Shown here piece after piece: positions 4,782 to 6,519 of a stretch of DNA of 6,519 bases. The notes below the pieces were generated by a model, which was not told where the DNA came from, did not search any database, and worked only from the letters and a program-made list of their open reading frames with translations. This DNA is from CAJVXI01 sp036444215 (GTDB taxonomy: Bacteria > Patescibacteriota > Minisyncoccia > UBA6257 > UBA9933), in NCBI GenBank assembly GCA_036444215.1, contig JAZGAA010000030.1, forward strand, positions 1-6,519, given 5' to 3'. Made by a program: the position numbers and the translations under genes. The stretch's first letter is position 1. Each line of letters starts with the position of its first letter.

Positions 4782-6440
4782 ATGGCAAAACAACTATTAT
4801 TTAACATAGAAGCCCGGGAGGCCTTAAAAAAGGGCATTGATAAATTATCTGACGCAGTCCGGATGACTTTGGGTCCGCGCGGTAGAGCAGCTGTAATTGA
4901 AAAAGGGTATGGAGTTCCTCAAACTACTTTTGACGGCGTTACGGTTGCCAAAGAGATTGAATTAGAAGACAAATACGAGAATTTAGGCGCGGAATTTATC
5001 AAGCAGGCAGCAGAAAAAACCAATGACAATGTCGGAGACGGAACCACTACTTCAGTGGTATTGGCTAATGAAATGATTAATGAAGGAGAAAAAGCCATCA
5101 AGAAAGAAGGTTTAAACGTCATTCAATTGGCAGATGAATTAAGAATGGCAAGTGAGGTAGTTATAAAAAGATTAGAAGAACAAAGGGAAGTAATTAATGA
5201 TAATAAGAAAATTGAAGAAGTGGCAACGCTCTCGGCGAAAGATTCCAGAATCGGAAAATTAATCGCTCAAGTTATGGATAAAGTCGGCAAAGAAGGAGTT
5301 ATTACAGTGGAAGATTCCAATACTATTGATAATTCTTATGAAATCGTTGAAGGGTTGCAGTTTGACCGCGGTTATATTTCGCCTTATATGATGACCAATG
5401 CCGAACGAATGGAAACAATTCTGGAAGAACCTTATATTTTAATAACTGACAAAAAAATCTCTTCCATTAATGACTTGTTGCCTCTTTTAGAAAAGATAGT
5501 TCAGTCCGGCAAAAAAGAATTAATGATTATTGCCGAGGATGTTGAAGGCGAGGCCTTGGCAACTTTAGTGGTTAATAAACTTCGCGGCACTTTCAATGTT
5601 TTAGCAGTTAAGGCACCGGGTTTTGGCGACCGCAAAAAGGAAATGTTGGAAGATATTTCTGTTGTTACCGGAGCTGATTTTATTTCCGAAGATGTTGGAA
5701 AGAAGCTGGAAGGTATTGATATTACGGCTTTGGGCCAGGCCCACCGGGTAATCAGCAACAAAGATAACACTACTATTGTCGGCGGCAAGGGTTCAAAAGA
5801 TAAAATAGAAGAAAGAGTGTCTCAAATTAAAGCCCAACTCCAAAAAACTGATTCTGAATTTGACAAAGAGAAACTGCAGGAACGGTTAGGAAAATTATCT
5901 GGCGGCGTGGCAGTTATTAAAATCGGCGCTCCAACTGAATCAGCTCAAAAAGGATTAAAACAACGAACAGAAGACGCAGTAGCAGCTACTAAAGCAGCCA
6001 TGGAGGAAGGCGTTGTGCCAGGCGGCGGAATTGCCCTCTTTAATATCTATTTAAAAAGAGAAAAGCTGGATAAACACAAAGATCCGGCGGCGTTTGCAGC
6101 CGAATCAATTATGGAAAAAGCCCTTACTACGCCCCTGGAAGCTATTATTAATAATAGCGGCGAATCTCCAGCAGAAATTATTAAAGAAATTAAAGAGAAA
6201 AAGGAGGAAGGTAATATTAGGATTGGTTTTGACGCCACTAAGAATAAAATTGTAAATCTTAAAGAGGATGGCATTATTGACCCGCTTAAAGTTGTGAAAA
6301 TAGCTTTTATCAACGCGGTCTCAGTAGCCAGTAATTATCTGACTATTGGAGTTGCTATCACGGATATTCCGGAGGAAAAAGGAAAAGACGCGCAAGCGCC
6401 GCATGGACATGGTGGTGGAATGATGGGAGGAGGATATTAA
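4782..6440 (+). CDS. groEL: Chaperonin GroEL (Cpn60)
   Basis: GroEL is the ATP-driven double-ring chaperonin that folds proteins in the cytosol with GroES. The 552-residue protein is essentially full length. The equatorial ATP site is intact: TLGPRGR (29-35), D51 in TFDGVTVA, GDGTTT (85-90, D86 matching E. coli D87) and the catalytic D398 in RTEDAV. GGG follows at 414-416. The apical domain keeps RGYISPYM (196-203), where Y198 and Y202 match the E. coli substrate-binding tyrosines, and KAPGFGDRRK-like KAPGFGDRKK (277-286). The C-terminus HGHGGGMMGGGY replaces the GGM tail of E. coli and is His-containing. The ATG at 4782 gives the standard MAKQ start; an in-frame TTG at 4764 lies in the repeat and is rejected. 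No good Shine-Dalgarno is seen, only a weak GGA about 12 nt upstream. Confidence 0.97.
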   Translation: MAKQLLFNIEAREALKKGIDKLSDAVRMTLGPRGRAAVIEKGYGVPQTTFDGVTVAKEIELEDKYENLGAEFIKQAAEKTNDNVGDGTTTSVVLANEMINEGEKAIKKEGLNVIQLADELRMASEVVIKRLEEQREVINDNKKIEEVATLSAKDSRIGKLIAQVMDKVGKEGVITVEDSNTIDNSYEIVEGLQFDRGYISPYMMTNAERMETILEEPYILITDKKISSINDLLPLLEKIVQSGKKELMIIAEDVEGEALATLVVNKLRGTFNVLAVKAPGFGDRKKEMLEDISVVTGADFISEDVGKKLEGIDITALGQAHRVISNKDNTTIVGGKGSKDKIEERVSQIKAQLQKTDSEFDKEKLQERLGKLSGGVAVIKIGAPTESAQKGLKQRTEDAVAATKAAMEEGVVPGGGIALFNIYLKREKLDKHKDPAAFAAESIMEKALTTPLEAIINNSGESPAEIIKEIKEKKEEGNIRIGFDATKNKIVNLKEDGIIDPLKVVKIAFINAVSVASNYLTIGVAITDIPEEKGKDAQAPHGHGGGMMGGGY

Positions 6441-6447
6441 AAATCCT

Positions 6448-6485
6448 TAATCAATCTCGAATATTATCTCTAATAATCTCTAATA
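6448..6485. repeat. Short dispersed intergenic repeat, copy B
   Basis: TAATCAATCTCGAAT at 6448-6462 is identical to 2405-2419. It is followed by an exact tandem pair of ATCTCTAATA (6466-6475 and 6476-6485). Like copy A it starts within a few bases of a stop codon, here groEL's. Confidence 0.6.
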
Positions 6486-6487
6486 CT

Positions 6488-6519
6488 AAAAAACGGCTAA
6501 ATTGATTATTTTAGCCGTT
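6488..6519 (+). terminator. Intrinsic terminator after groEL, cut by the window edge
   Basis: AACGGCTAAA (6492-6501) pairs perfectly with TTTAGCCGTT (6510-6519) around an 8-nt loop, giving a 10-bp stem. An A-run (6488-6493) precedes it, so it may also work on the other strand. The window ends at the stem, so the downstream T-tract can only be presumed. Confidence 0.75.

Noticed and set aside
5501..5788. Reverse-strand open frame within groEL
   Set aside because: It is antisense to a highly conserved chaperonin region and has no start signals. The other reverse-strand frames in the window are shadows of the same kind.

Overview
The window looks like chromosomal DNA from an uncultured bacterium, most plausibly a Patescibacteria/CPR lineage (Parcubacteria-like). 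This is inference from several signals together: AT-rich sequence, short intergenic gaps, MacB-type half-permeases made as separate polypeptides, a single-TM RmuC, a GroEL ending in a His/Gly/Met tail, and low-complexity intergenic elements built from CAAATAACAAAT-like and TCTCTAAT-like units, which I associate with such genomes. Stops are TAA, TAG and TGA, and TGA ends groES, so the standard bacterial code fits and TGA-to-Gly recoding is unlikely. Every gene is on the + strand.

Layout. (1) Positions 1-2400 hold two tandem, overlapping MacB/FtsX-like ABC permease genes. The first is cut by the left window edge and the second is complete. The partner ATPase and any MacA-like adaptor would lie upstream, outside the window. 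(2) Positions 2461-3513 encode RmuC, with a TATAAT box only 6 nt before its ATG, which suggests leaderless transcription. (3) Positions 3524-4285 are a self-contained transcription unit: a strong extended -10 promoter, two 99-residue proteins I cannot name, each with a good Shine-Dalgarno, and an intrinsic terminator. The first protein carries four short tandem GD repeats. (4) Positions 4306-6519 are the groES-groEL chaperonin locus with its own sigma70-like promoter, no CIRCE operator, and an intrinsic terminator at the right edge. The two chaperonin genes are separated by a ~130-nt repeat element, preceded by an 11-bp hairpin across the groES stop codon.

The permeases, RmuC and chaperonin are recognisable housekeeping or accessory functions. 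The parts least explained by known families are the two-gene operon at 3623-4235 and the repeat element inside the groESL operon. I do not see a defence system, mobile-element gene, CRISPR array or RNA gene. No stretch over 300 bases lacks a gene.
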